Shown here piece by piece: positions 12,034 to 23,741 of a stretch of 64,000 nucleotides of DNA; position 1 is the first letter of the stretch; the number at the start of each line of letters is the position of its first letter. Below the pieces are notes generated by a model that searched no databases, was not told where the DNA came from, and saw nothing but the letters and a program-made list of their open reading frames with translations. A program made the position numbers and the translations under genes. Source of the stretch: Bisporella sp. PMI_857 (Eukaryota; Ascomycota; Leotiomycetes; Helotiales; Helotiaceae). The DNA lies in the NCBI GenBank assembly GCA_021307315.1, contig JAJSPD010000098.1:1-64000 (forward strand), written 5' to 3'.

Positions 12034-15000
12034 ATGCGGTATTGCAAGCATACACAATGGCTTGGCTTGGCCGTGAATGATGGAGACGTTCACCTACAGA
12101 ACACCGACAGACTCCAAACACTTCTGGAAGATCTTCCAGATCCCGATGAACAAAGCCCAAGTCTATTGGTATTTATTGGAAACAGATCTAAAGCAATGGC
12201 GATCAAAGAACTAGCCAAGACCTTCTCTCCCCCGCCGAGATATGGCCGTGACCCGAGCAGCCAGTCCCAGCACGATGATGAATCATGGAGAGACCAGACG
12301 AGGTTGTATGGTAGACGGTCACACGGCGAGATTCACCTGCATATTCATGCCACAAGCACCTTCGGCAGTAGGCCGGTTCTACTCGCTGAGGGCGACCTTC
12401 CTAGCCTCGACAAATCAAGAGCGTTGATTACCGAAAAGTGCCACGAAATGGCAAGCCGACCATTGAATACTGGGACTCTGGCTACCCCAACCTTGTCCGG
12501 ATCCGCTGACAACATTTACTTTAAGCTTCTATCGCCATTTACTGACGTATTCTGCTTCTTCGCAGATGATATTGGGGAATTGGAGCTAATCGTGCACCGT
12601 TTAGCCCTCTGGCTAGACATGGGCCAGCCGTCAACTCTGCCCAAATCGACGCGCCCCAAGGTCTTGGTCGTAATCGGACGGGGTGAGGATGTCCAAGGCA
12701 ACGACGAGTCAGATTCGAGAGCCTTCAGACGGATGTTAAGTGATGAGACAACGATAGATGTCTCCGAGCAGTTCTCAGACATTCGGATTCTCAGTCTATC
12801 GGCTCGTGACAGGAGCCTTTCAAACAAAGCACGCCACCGAAAGCTGTTCGAGCATCTCCTGAACTTCTCTGATCAGGTACGGGAAGCTAAGGTCAGTACA
12901 CAGACGCTTTTCTCTGCTCACCACTTTGCCGCCTTTTTTCACCATGCTTTGAATCACGTAGCAGCAACTTCAGTCGAGCCCTTCGATTTCATATCCGCGT
13001 CGCGAATCGACAGGCCAATCGCTAGAAATCTCTGCGGTCACCTTACAGACTTCCTTCACAATATCAAAACTCCAGAAAAGCTTTCGCAGTTTGCTATTCC
13101 TATCATTGCTTCCAGCTTCTTACTCGATGCCTACCCACTAGATATGCATTGTAAGTTGATTCCCATATCCCGACGTCGACTGATATGTATAGTCTTCAGC
13201 CCTTCCGAAGTTTTCTGCTCCCTTTACAAAGAGATTTGCCATCGAGTCTGCCGCACAGGAGTCCTCGCCCATGAAGGGTCAAACTACATTATTCTCCCAT
13301 CCGGCTTTATCCGATTACTAGAAAATGATTTTGTGCAGCAAGTGGAGGCATTTTCAAAGCTCACTGACACTTCCAGCGCCGTATGGCACCGGCAAAAGCT
13401 CTCTGCATCTAAGCACGACTGGCTCATCATCCATTCTTCGGAAACATGTTTTGTGTGCATAATGGCGAGACCGCAATATCGCCTCCCATGTGGACATATT
13501 TTATGCGAAAATTGTGTCCGGAGGCACGGAAAAAAGAGTGACCTCTGGACCTTCGATATTCCTCAGTGCCTCCTCTGTGAATTAGACACACAAGGGGTCA
13601 CAGTGAAAGTCAAGCCCCCAACAGCTACAGCCCGACTCTTGAGTATTGATGGAGGTGGCGTTAGAGGAATCATTCCCTTGATAATTCTACAAGCCCTGGA
13701 GGAGCGGGTTGGGCTGCCATACCCAGTTTATGGGAATTTTGATTTCATATTTGGCACGAGCGCTGGTTAGTTAGCCCGTATGAGTATATAAAAGGCAGAT
13801 GCTGACATACACCGAGGGGGGATTACTGCCCTCGCTTTGCGCATAGGATTGTCGATAGAGGACTGCATAGCACTTTATGAGCGAGTTGCTAAACAAGCAT
13901 TCGAACTCCACCTACTCTCATCGTACTTAGCAATATTGATCTCTTTGTTTACCGATGGCATCTACCCGACTCAAAATCTGGATGCGGCTCTACAGGAGGT
14001 CTATGGGAGTGACAAGACTATCCTTGACTGCTCAAGTGCAACAGCGATGGGCATCAAGATTGGGGTAGTTGCTTCTACGATGAAGCCAGAGCCATTCCTT
14101 TTTACTAACTACAACGGGTTGGGGGATCGAGAAGACAAGAAATATGAGAAGTATGGCGTTCTACTAGGTGATGCTCTAGTGTGGGAAATGTAAGACCAGC
14201 AATCTTTAGGCCGATCCTAAACTCACAGGCTCTAGCGCGAGATCTACGTCTGCTGCTCCAGGGTTCTTTACTCCCAAGAAGATCGCGGGCCTGGGAAAAT
14301 TTCAAGATGGGGGCCTTACACAAAACAACAACCCACTTAGGCTTGCTTTACAAGAAATAAAAGCATTGTTTCCCGATGATCCCTTCGCCAAAAGGTCTAC
14401 ATTGAAGGTGTCACTAGGGACTGGCAAGGCTCCTGACCGCGATCCTGATATGTATGGGTCCAGCTCTTGGTGGAGAGATATGTGGCTCTTCCGACTTGTT
14501 CGAGCCTTTTGGTCATCTATTGACGGCCGGGAGAGCAGCGATGCCACCCGTAGTAAGGAAGCAAGTAACTTTGAAGAGGAACCAAGAAATGTAAATAAGA
14601 GAAGGCGAGGGGAGTATTTCCGATTAAACGTGGAGTTTCGTAGCCGGCAACCCAGGTTAGACGATTCAAGCAAGATGCCTGAAATGAAGATCCTTGCACA
14701 AGAAGCAATGCTTCACTCAAAGCAGTTAGACCGACTTGCGCACTGTATTATTGCGGAGCTCTTCGTGTTCGAATTGGACCAGGACAGTCTTCCAAGAAAA
14801 GAGAATGGCCGATATTCATGTGTCGGTTATATTCTGTGTAGCCACCGCGCCAGTACTCCTGCATTTCATGTATTACTGGGAAGATTGACGAAGTCATTAG
14901 CGAAGTTCTTCATTCGGGGCCGTGCACTTCCCGGGTCCGTTCGAGATCGCTCATCTTTTTCAAGAGATGGTAATTTTAGAAAGAGGGTGTGTTTTGATGT

Positions 15001-15199
15001 TACGAGTAAAGAGGAGTTAGTCTCGCTTCATCTCCGTGAAAAGGGCTCCGAACCGTACAATATAAGCGGTTCTCCATTTTCCATCAACTGGTTGATAGAA
15101 GCACAAGAATTAAGACGACCGTTCGGTAGGCCAGATGGGGTGAAGAGAAAGCGAAAGGGTTATGTGGAGGGACTGCCAAGGAAGCGTCAACGTTCATAA
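12034..15199 (+). CDS. RING-finger plus patatin-like phospholipase protein
   Basis: Four exons: 12034..13150, 13193..13765, 13817..14189, 14236..15199 (introns 42, 51 and 46 nt), 1008 residues. The first intron (GTAAGT...CTGAT...ATAG) is a multiple of three and stop-free, so it could be retained. Residues 458-506 form a RING-like motif (CFVC, LPCGHILCENC, CLLC). The patatin domain follows: oxyanion loop DGGGVRG (525-531), nucleophile elbow GTSAG with Ser562 (split by intron 2), and the dyad Asp712 in FQDGGLTQNNNP. All catalytic residues are present, so lipid acyl hydrolase activity is expected, probably in the cytosol. The N-terminal 450 residues are family-typical and uncharacterised. Patatin-like proteins are recurrent Starship cargo and candidate effectors of fungal immunity. 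The start is the first ATG of the open frame; an extra upstream exon cannot be excluded. Confidence 0.82.
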
Positions 15200-15987
15200 G
15201 TACGAGATTAGCCGTAGCATAATTATAATGGAATATGTCCCGATAAGCGGGCATAACTCTACATCTCTGAAATTATGCAAAGTACAGTAACCAAGGACAG
15301 TGAGATCTGGAAGCTGATAGTAAATTTAAATCTAGGTGATCTCCGGTGCCCATAGGAATCAAAGATGCTTTTTAGTGGATAGATTTTAACCACATATATA
15401 TCGACATGTTTTCGCACATGAATCCATTGGCAATCATCTGCGAAGTATGCTCCCTTAAATTCTCACTTCCTACCGGCATTTACAATATGCTTAAAGTATA
15501 ACGAATTAACGATTATAAAGCAGAGGTGGACACTAAATAAACTTCCCAATACTAGCGGGAAGATCGTCCCATCCCAAGACATCACCCCGCTTGCAGTTTA
15601 AACCACGATCAGCTAAGCTCGATTCAAAAGCAAGGAACGCTATGACCTCCTACTATTTGTTACCACAAGAACCTGTATTTGGGCAATCATGGAGATGAAC
15701 TTGAAACAGCCTCTACTCCGCAAAGGCAAAAGAACGATAGCTCAATATCATCGGGGGCCTTCTTGCAAAACAAACTCCTGTTTCGTGAGCCACATGTAGG
15801 ATAATTGGTCGCTTCAATGCCAAAAATGCGACTTCCATAATTGGCTTCCGAAAAATGAATTGAGAGAAAGAGTAAATCGTGATTGTATGGTCCAGAAATG
15901 GACGCCGCCGGTTGTTTCCTTTTCGAGCTATCCAGTGTATAAGTGTCCCACTTTGCTCCAATATTCGCTACCTACAATTTATGCAGG
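15200..15987. other. intergenic, no gene recognised
   Basis: AT-rich spacer between the patatin gene and the MADS-like gene, with no coding signal on either strand. The last 100 bases presumably contain the promoter of the latter. Confidence 0.4.
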
Positions 15988-16995
15988 ATGGGTCGTAAAA
16001 AGTCGAAGAAACCGTCAAGAGAGCAAGCTCGCAACACAATGATCAAAAAACGGACAAAATCACTGTTCGGAAAGGCAGCGGAACTGGCGTCTAAGACTGG
16101 GGTCTTTGTTGGCTTATTTACTGTGGATGGACCCAAGTGTAGAACCTTGACGGCAGCTTCAGAAGAGTCCTGGTCACCGTTAATTGACATGCTGATAGTA
16201 TGATCTTTAGCTCCTGGAACAAAGAATTGAGCCAACACTGATAGCAAATAGAAGACATATCCAGATGGAGAACATACGCGTATAAACCTCCCAAGACTCA
16301 ATCGTACTGTGACTGAGGGAGAAGAGATAGTAATGAAAGAATTCTCAGAGGGAAACAAGGAAGAAAAGGAAGAAGCGGGCAACCAAATGGATGAGGAAGA
16401 AGAGTCGGGAAAGTTGGACCAATTTCATACTAGTGATAATATGTCTCGCACGCCTGCCCTAGGCAACTTGCCGGAGCCTATAATTACCTCAACAACTGCA
16501 AACCAGCCTAATGTTGTTATAACCGAGACATGCGAGGATCCTTACATATTTGATGCAGACAGCTGGCAGTGGGAATATCTGAGCATTACGGACTCGGCTT
16601 CCCAGTCTGGTGATTTATCATCCATTCAATTCAGGGATGAATCAATAAATTGGCAGGACAATGAGAAGAGTGGCGCTGACCCCGCCAACAAGATTCAGGT
16701 CGCGCCTGCCTGGGGTACCTTATCAAATCCTTGTAGTGAACAACAAAAAGTCAAAGCAAGAGAGCAACTCCAACCATACCTTAGTGGGGCTGGCCGAGCT
16801 TGGAGCCAGCTTTACTCTTCTATTCCTAGTGGAAATCATATAAAACCGGCATTGGCTATTATATCGCAACCGTCTAACGAGGCACAGTCCCAACAGGCCT
16901 GGGATTCGGCCGATCTCACGGCTGAGGGACGTACATGGGACCTGTTACCTGATCTCACCGGGCCAGAGCCACAACAAGAATGGTGCCAACTCTAG
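15988..16995 (+). CDS. MADS-box-like protein
   Basis: Two exons, 15988..16197 and 16252..16995, with a 54-nt intron (GTATGA, branch CACTGAT, acceptor AATAG); 317 residues. The ATG at 15988 starts MGRKKSKKPSREQAR. Residues 18-50 (MIKKRTKSLFGKAAELASKT then GVFVGLF) have the spacing of a divergent MADS box: basic helix, K-x-L-x-x-K-A-x-E-L, hydrophobic strand. The intron removal joins ...PLIDMLI to KTYPDGEHTRINLPRLNR, a sensible continuation. The rest is acidic and Gln/Ser-rich, as in a transcription activator tail, with three short Trp-containing repeats (AWGTL, AWSQL, TWDLL). Probably a nuclear DNA-binding protein. The N-terminal K/R motif is weaker than in Mcm1- or Rlm1-type proteins, so this is not one of the core fungal MADS regulators. 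Confidence 0.55.
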
Positions 16996-17413
16996 GAATG
17001 CGATCGAGAATAGTGTCATGCAGCGTATTTGTTGGATCGCGGTTGAGGGAGGTCAGCTGGAAAGTTGGGTTGTGATGTCTAAATAAGGCTATCGTGTTTA
17101 AATATCCAATTAAAGTGCCTATATTTTTTACACTCCGCAGGCTATTATTGGTTTGATTGATATATGCATGGGCCATGCAATACCCCGAGGCGAGATGCCA
17201 AACCATGCTGCCGGGTTCAATTCCAGCAATCTGGTTTGCACTGCCTCGCTTATATCCTTATTCGCGAAATTAGGCGCTTTGCTTTGCCGCCCTCCGGGCA
17301 GTGTTGTGGTGCATCATATCCAACTCAACCTGTTTTCATAGGGAGAGCAAATATTATATAGACACTGTCGGTTGCTCTAGGGTAGTATTACTTTGACTTA
17401 TCAGGATCTAATC
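16996..17413. other. intergenic, no gene recognised
   Basis: Short spacer with no coding signal or repeat that I can support. Confidence 0.4.
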
Positions 17414-18415
17414 ATGGAAACTTTTTCATTGCTTTATATCATTTATTTCGCAAAAGCTTGCACTCAGCTTGCTGTGTGCATCATTACGCAAACGAAATCA
17501 ATCTCGCAGTGTATTCCATATCTTGGAACAGCAGTAGTATTGTTTGCAATCGCCCCACTATTCCATCTCATCATCTACATCTGTTTCAAGAAGCCTTTCT
17601 CTTATTTATTCTTGGTTGCTTATTTCTGTTTCAGGTACTTGTTCTGCTTTACAAATGGTCAAGTGGCTAACTTTTATAGCTTTCCTCTGACTGGTCTTTG
17701 GTTTAAGCCAATTAAACAAGCTAACACCATGCTTTATTTCATATTAGCTACAACAATCGATCTCATCACATTACTGATTTTACTCCTTTTCATTGTTACG
17801 AGGCTTGTCTCACAATCCGAATCTGCTGATGATGTGGAGGAAAATTCTGTTGACATCCACCTTCAACAATCTCGGCCACTCCTTCCAACCATCGTCTCCG
17901 ATAATACTTCACAAGGCCAAGCAGAAACCATCGACATACAATCTATCCACCCTTTATATCGAAGGCACGCCTCCGTAACCATCTCACACCCTGTTGTACG
18001 TCTAGATGAACAGAGTGAGCATCAACACACCGACCATATCAATCAAAGTGGTCGTTCAGAGAATGACGTAGATCGATCAGCGTCGGAAGATGAGAGACAG
18101 ATTCCAGCAAATAACGGGGGCATTGTCGTGTTAAAGGAGCTGCCAGACATCCAGCCCGTAAAGAACAACAGCAGCGAAGGTGGGATTGACACTCTGCCTA
18201 GTCAACAACACTGGTTCAAGTCCCCAACTATCAAGTCCCCAACTATTCGAAGGCATCGTACTATTAAGGCACCGCGTCCAATGCTTCCTATAAGCTCCCA
18301 TATCTCAACATGGCACGCTTCTGGTCTCTCTAATGTTCCAGAAGACCGTCTCGCAGATGCAATTAACCCAGCTGAGGAGACACATGAACCAGTCTCACCG
18401 ATAAGTTCAGCCTGA
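17414..18415 (+). CDS. four-helix integral membrane protein with long cytosolic tail
   Basis: 333 residues from the ATG at 17414. Hydrophobic segments lie at roughly residues 4-26, 37-58, 63-83 and 104-130. They contain several Cys and aromatic residues but no transporter signature I know. From residue 135 the protein is hydrophilic, Ser/Asp/Glu-rich and low in complexity (about 200 residues), with a tandem KSPTIKSPTIRRHRTIKAPR stretch. No intron is needed. The layout resembles fungal proteins of unknown function with a short membrane domain and a disordered tail. I do not recognise the family. Confidence 0.5.
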   Translation: METFSLLYIIYFAKACTQLAVCIITQTKSISQCIPYLGTAVVLFAIAPLFHLIIYICFKKPFSYLFLVAYFCFRYLFCFTNGQVANFYSFPLTGLWFKPIKQANTMLYFILATTIDLITLLILLLFIVTRLVSQSESADDVEENSVDIHLQQSRPLLPTIVSDNTSQGQAETIDIQSIHPLYRRHASVTISHPVVRLDEQSEHQHTDHINQSGRSENDVDRSASEDERQIPANNGGIVVLKELPDIQPVKNNSSEGGIDTLPSQQHWFKSPTIKSPTIRRHRTIKAPRPMLPISSHISTWHASGLSNVPEDRLADAINPAEETHEPVSPISSA

Positions 18416-18537
18416 TTGGCTTTTTATTTCCACACCAATGACGTCATTTGTTTGGTATTGAAGGGGCTAGCACAATTACATATTAAGAGGTGTTCTTTAT
18501 TATGGAATGTAATTTAGAAGGAATAGCTTATAGGTTT

Positions 18538-21505
18538 TCATAGTATTACGTCATCTTCATTACTCTCTTCTGGCCTTTTTTTGGTATGATTTGGGTTCTT
18601 TATAAGCTTGCCTTGCTGGCTTGCTGGCCTTCTCATCTTGCCAGTCCGTTGCCTAATTCTGACCTCATCGCTTACAAAGCTCAATCCCATTCGCTCCGGA
18701 CCCCTAAAAATTTTGTCTCTATGAAGATCTGGTTGACTTGGCTCCAAGGGTCGTTGTGGCTGTTTCGGTAATGAAATTTCAAGCTTTGAGTAAGGTTGGA
18801 CTTGTACTTGAGGCAGCTCAGGAGTAAACTCCGTGCGTGCAAGTGTATGTTCTGCTGGCTTCTGTGCTCCGCTTTGAGCGGACGGTTTCATCATATAAAT
18901 CGTATGGTCGCCTTCTTTAGCAACCCTGTAGCATTCGTCAGCATCCAGTGCGACCAGGTTGCTATTGTAAGGTTTCCACTGCATCTCATGCCAAAACCAC
19001 TTCATTTTTTGTGCCACTGAATTGTGTGGATCATCGCCAGGCACTTCCATTGCTTCTATTGTATCCCAATCCCAGTATTCGGCTGGCTTTAATGCATCTT
19101 GGGAATCTCCGGTCCTTTTCTTTATGTATATAATAGTTGCGTCGGTATTAAGAATTTGTGAATTGGCGGCATTATCCATTTCAAGATTGAGCAGTGAATC
19201 CGTATCTTCGAGGGGAAGTCCAACGTTTTCTTCTAAATCCATCTGCATCGATGATTCTTTCTCGAGTTGCTGCATGTATTCATGGCCTTCCAGGCTGATA
19301 TCTGGAATCAAGAACAGAGTATTATTGTTCTCCACTCTGGTTGCGACGCTGTAGCACTCTTCAGCCGGGACATATTTCCTGTGTCTGTCACATATTCTCT
19401 TGCCCATGTTCCGAAAGTTCAGAACTTGTTGTGAAACATGTGAGGCCGGATCTGCAGGGTTTACGCGTAATTCATTAAAGTATCCTGTATATTCTTGGAA
19501 AGGATCTAATATATCGCCTTCATTGCCGCCTAGTTCTACGAAGCGTATCATGGTAGTAGGCTCGATGATTTCTCTTTGAAGTATAGAGTCCTGTAGCACT
19601 ATAGAAGGTTACTATGACGATTAGTTATTTCAAAAAGCCCTTACCAAAAAGTGCACTTTCCTTTAGCTGACTTTGGCGGTGTCTTGTCGCTGATCTCCCT
19701 GAAATATTTTGTTCGACCCCTCTCCTTTCATTGCTTACCCTTTCCGAAATTATATCTTGTGGTTCTTCTCCCATATCCACATCGTTAACATTAACATGTT
19801 GATGGAGGCTAGATACTTGAGACGATAACCACAGACCAAAGAATGCAATGAACCAGCATTTGAGAACGAAGAAGGAGGTGATGCCTTCGCCATGTTCTTC
19901 CTCCTCTTTGAATAAGTAATCTAAAAGAAGATACTTCCTGGCTCTGTTAAGGGTCTCGGTACGAGGAAGTCCAGACCTTCTTTCGACACTCTCTCCTTTA
20001 CCAGTTGTAACAGAGATAGATATATTTGTAAGTAATTGGGTACCTGTATTCGTGAGAGATATTGAGTCATCTTTTAGTGTCAAAATTTCGGGAGTTTCAA
20101 AGCCTAACTCCGCAGCCAAGGAAGCACAACGTTGAAGTACTCTTTGGTTTGCTTCGGCTCTTGGCATTTCTTTCAAATCGGCTTTGACGGGTGCTTTAGG
20201 CATATATTTGTAGTTACTCATTACAAATATGATCAAGTGCAAATAACCTAGCGTCATGCAATAATTTGCAGATCCCGTCACGGTTCGGCATGTGTTCTCG
20301 GATATTTGAATTAGCTGTGTTTCTTTCCGCTTCTTGTATGCATCTTTCAAAGTAGCGAAAGTGGATTTACCACGAGGAATAGTGACTAACCGCCTGATAC
20401 CATCCACGCAAGCTTGTAAGAAGAGGACATCGTTGAAGAATTTGGCTAGCGAAGGAATAATACCCCTATACGCAAGTATATTGTCCCATATTGTTGTGCG
20501 TTCTTGATAACTGAAGTCGCTAAAAAGGGTCCCTCCCAGAACAGGTCCATGCAATTCTTGTGCGTCGAAGGTTGATACCCCCGGTGCTTTAAATTCGAGA
20601 GCATTAACATCGCATTTATTAATCCTCTGCAATCCTTGGTCGATTCCATTCATGAAACCATCCCAAACTGCCTTAATATGGTTGATATAATGTTGTATCT
20701 CCTACGAATAGGCATGGTAAGCGTATGGCTTGGGGGTAGGCGTTGCACTGACCTCATAGCATGGATTTGCCATTACCTTGTGTAAAGTAGTAATCTTCAT
20801 ACCGGCATCAAAGAGCGCTGGTATTGTGCTCAAAGCATCGAATCCAGCTGCGAGCAGCGGATAATTTCTGAATAACCTTCGAAGCTTCTTCTCCCGGCTT
20901 TCGTGCAAATGAGCCCACCAAAGCATTTCAAAACTTACACATGTAGCAGGTGCAATGAGACAGTTAAGCTGGGTTGGCAAACGCTGGTATTCGCGAATTT
21001 TTCGATATATCTCACCATCACATCGCTTTTTTTCATTCGCGTATTCCTCGTGTAGCATGGTCTTCAACTCATAGCTAATGCCTGAAAGATACAAGTCCAC
21101 AATCCACCATTTTTCGACTGAAGGAAGCTCTTGACAAGCTTGGATTCTATGAAGCCCACGAAGGCACTCAATACCCTGTGGGAACTCAAGTTCTGGGTAT
21201 CCATCATCAGTATCGGTAGAAGTATAATTATTTGGTAAGGTCTTCCGTTGAGCGTGACTTAAAGCAGCATCTAGATGCTGTTGATCTACAAGGGCAGGTA
21301 TGTGATGATGTGGATCCAAAGGACGACATCCCGCTCTTTGAAAGATTCGTTTTATATGCGCCACACGGTCTCTATCCGGTTGACGCCTCGCCGCATTCCT
21401 TTTCGTGTATTCTGTCCACCTCAGATACTCAAACCTAACGAGGGCAGAGCCTTTGCATATCAGCCTGCGTTCACTCTCAAGACGTAAATCTTGATGCATA
21501 TTCAT
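18538..21505 (-). CDS. DUF3723-family protein
   Basis: Three exons on the minus strand: 21505..20753, 20701..19645, 19598..18538, with introns of 51 nt (GTCAGT...CGTAG) and 46 nt (GTAAGG...CTATAG); 956 residues. Exon 1 carries the DUF3723 hallmarks in order: IKRIFQRAGCRPLDPHHHIP, GLHRIQACQEL, WWIVDLYLSG, DGEIYRKIREY, WWAHLHESREKKL, FDALSTIPALFDAGMK and LHKVMANPCYE. Exon 2 starts EIQHYINHIKAVWDGF, which completes the domain. Exon 3 (353 residues) has two related blocks (ECYSVATRVENNNTLFLIP and ECYRVAKEGDHTIYMMKP) separated by an acidic linker and ends basic. The function is unknown. DUF3723 genes are among the most frequent accessory genes of Starship elements. It is divergent to the kinase-like gene at 21666, with 160 bp between the starts. 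Confidence 0.8.
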
Positions 21506-21665
21506 TCACTGGGCTATGATATGTTCGGATTCTTCCTGACTTATAGAGTGGGTCCGGTATTGACTAGCCAAAAAGTAGCCAAAACTGGCCTTGGTATATT
21601 TTGGATCTCGCAATCTTCTATATATTCACTACTTTCTGCATAACCAAGAAGGCGAAACGACGAAT

Positions 21666-22769
21666 ATGAATTTGCAAAGAAGTACTACTCGGTTCGGGCC
21701 TCCTTCTCGAAGAGAAGGAAGTCAGGGAGATTCAGTAAGCGATACAGGAAGCACCTCAAATAAATTAAGGAAGCGAAGCTGGAGTAGCCAAGATGATGAA
21801 ATGCCACTAAAAACTCGTCCAGACAACTTAGCAACAAATTCTGAAATTCACGAAGACGCATGGGAACGGCAACAACTTCGAAAACATTTTATTTTAAGCT
21901 TAGACAAATCGGTTGTGATTGCCAGCCAAAGGACTGGGAGGCTCGTTGCTGTAAGGAAACTGATAGGTCGTGAGGCAACGCGAGAAGTTCGTATGCTGGA
22001 ACGAATTGACAACAAAAGCTTTCTAGAATTTTTAGGTTTTTTCAACGCTGAAGGATCTTGTTATGTTATATTTGAGCACAAAGTTGTTAGAGGAGAGAAG
22101 TTTTCAGTTACGCTAAACCACTATGCCCTGATAGCGAAGTACCCCACGGAATCCCAACTTGCTATAATACTTAGACAGGGAAGCATGCAACTGAAAGTAT
22201 AAGCAGTTTTCTAATTTGGAACAGATTCTCGATGGGCTTGCGTATTTGGCGAGAATGAAGTTAGAACATGGCGCACTAACATGCAGGAATATTCTTATTA
22301 GTACTGAGGGATTGATTAAAATAGGTATGAAATTAATCTTTGTGGTTAGCGCCCAGTTGACATACAGATAGCCGGCCAGGAATGCTGCCGGGAAATTGTT
22401 TCAAATCGGGATTCTCGTTTGGATATTCGAAGTGTCGGTTACATCACAATGGGCCTTATGAATAAAGAAGCCAGATATGATGGACCTATGAAAGTGCGGG
22501 ATCTTAACCGCTGGCCGCTTGACTCTTTAGCAGTACGGTTTCTCTTATTAACAGAATCTGCATGCTGGATTAAAGAATTACAAGAGGTGATTTTACACTC
22601 TATCTTTTACGCCTATCCGCTGACAACAAAGCACCCCTTGCTAGGTTGTCCTGCCAAATGGTTTGATATGATCGATATCATGGCAAACGTATACGCGGCC
22701 GAGTTTTCGGTTTTTAGAGGGCATAATATTATGCCTCAGCATGGGCAGCCTTCGCAGCCTTTGCCATAG
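21666..22769 (+). pseudogene. protein-kinase-like gene with a damaged splice donor
   Basis: Pieces in order: VVIASQRTGRLVAVRKL, REVRMLERIDNKSFLEFLGF, CYVIFEHKVV, then after a gap ILDGLAYLARMKLEHGALTC, RNILISTEGLIKI, SVGYITMGLMNKEARYDGP and KELQEHPLLGC. This matches a fungal kinase-like family with a Lys in the beta-3 strand but an altered catalytic loop (HGALTCRNIL in place of HRDxxxxN), i.e. a pseudokinase. Exons: 21666..22178, 22225..22324, 22372..22586, 22632..22769. Introns 2 and 3 (47 and 45 nt) are canonical. Intron 1 would be 22179..22224 (46 nt, CTAAT branch, ACAG acceptor), but its donor reads GGAAGC where GTAAGC is expected. Unspliced, the frame stops at 22200. Either a mutated gene or a base error. 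The 5' start sits next to the DUF3723 gene, in the opposite direction. Confidence 0.55.
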
Positions 22770-23033
22770 TAGGGATTTGGTAATATGCTTATTTTTCTCT
22801 ACAAGATTCATAGAAACAGAGATTTGAGTAATTTAGCATGATTTTGGGCCACTTTTGGGCTAGCAAGGAAACAGTAGCCTGATACCTTCTACGCCATTTT
22901 TGGCATTTCGAGGTTGGTACGTCTAGAAACTACTCTCATTAGCATCGAAAAGGGCATGTTGTACCCGGGTTGACACAATGCACAACATTCTAACAGAAGT
23001 TGATATTTTGTACTGTAGTTTGTTTAATACAAA

Positions 23034-23741
23034 ATGTTTAGCTTACTAAAGTTCGAGGTTGTTGTTGCATTGTTACTAAACGCAATTATTTCATTTGCTG
23101 AAACAGCTCCACAGCAAAACAACGGGGAGGCGATTGTAATTAACAAGTGCAAAACCCCAGTGTTTTATGTTTCTATGGGAAACATAGGATTTTTCGGCGT
23201 TATTGAACCTGAGGGCGTTTATCGAGAGCAATACAAACTAAGATATCTTGGAAAGAAGACTACTGGAGAGGATGAGTATGGTGGTATTAGCATTATGCTG
23301 TCGCCTAACCAGACTATTGCAACAGCGGCCGACCAGAAACAGGCACTACTTCAAAGTACCGTTACGCAATTCGAGTATACATACCATCCTTTAAATTCCC
23401 CAGGGCTTTGGTACGATATCTCAAATGTCAATGGTTATGTATATAACTCGGTCAATGGCTGGAATGGAAAGCTGCCCTGGCCGTTCCAAACAACGGGCTT
23501 GGTTTTGGAAGGAACAAGCAAAGAATGTGCAACTGTGACTTGTCCAGGTGGCAACCCAAATGGGAATTCAACGTGTGTCGAAGCGTATACACACTCTGTG
23601 GATGACTGGGCGTCACATGGTTGTAGGAACGACAATTCTATTGTTTTAACACTTTGTTCTGAGACAAGCTTTCTGGGAGACGTTATCAAGAATGAATCTT
23701 TTGTGCACCGAAATAAAAACTTATGTAGCTGCTCTCCCTGA
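23034..23741 (+). CDS. secreted BYS1 / antigenic thaumatin-like protein
   Basis: 235 residues, single exon. Residues 1-22 form a signal peptide (MFSLLKFEVVVALLLNAIIS). The mature part starts with EAIVINKCKTPVFYVSM, then GISIMLSP, QFEYTYHP and LWYDISNVNGYVYNSVNG. This is the pattern of the BYS1 domain (blastomyces yeast-phase-specific, thaumatin-like). Eight Cys in the C-terminal half suggest disulfides. Extracellular or cell-wall location is expected; the biochemical role is unknown for the family. It lies 40 bp before the left inverted repeat at 23781 and outside the NLR element. Confidence 0.65.
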   Translation: MFSLLKFEVVVALLLNAIISFAETAPQQNNGEAIVINKCKTPVFYVSMGNIGFFGVIEPEGVYREQYKLRYLGKKTTGEDEYGGISIMLSPNQTIATAADQKQALLQSTVTQFEYTYHPLNSPGLWYDISNVNGYVYNSVNGWNGKLPWPFQTTGLVLEGTSKECATVTCPGGNPNGNSTCVEAYTHSVDDWASHGCRNDNSIVLTLCSETSFLGDVIKNESFVHRNKNLCSCSP

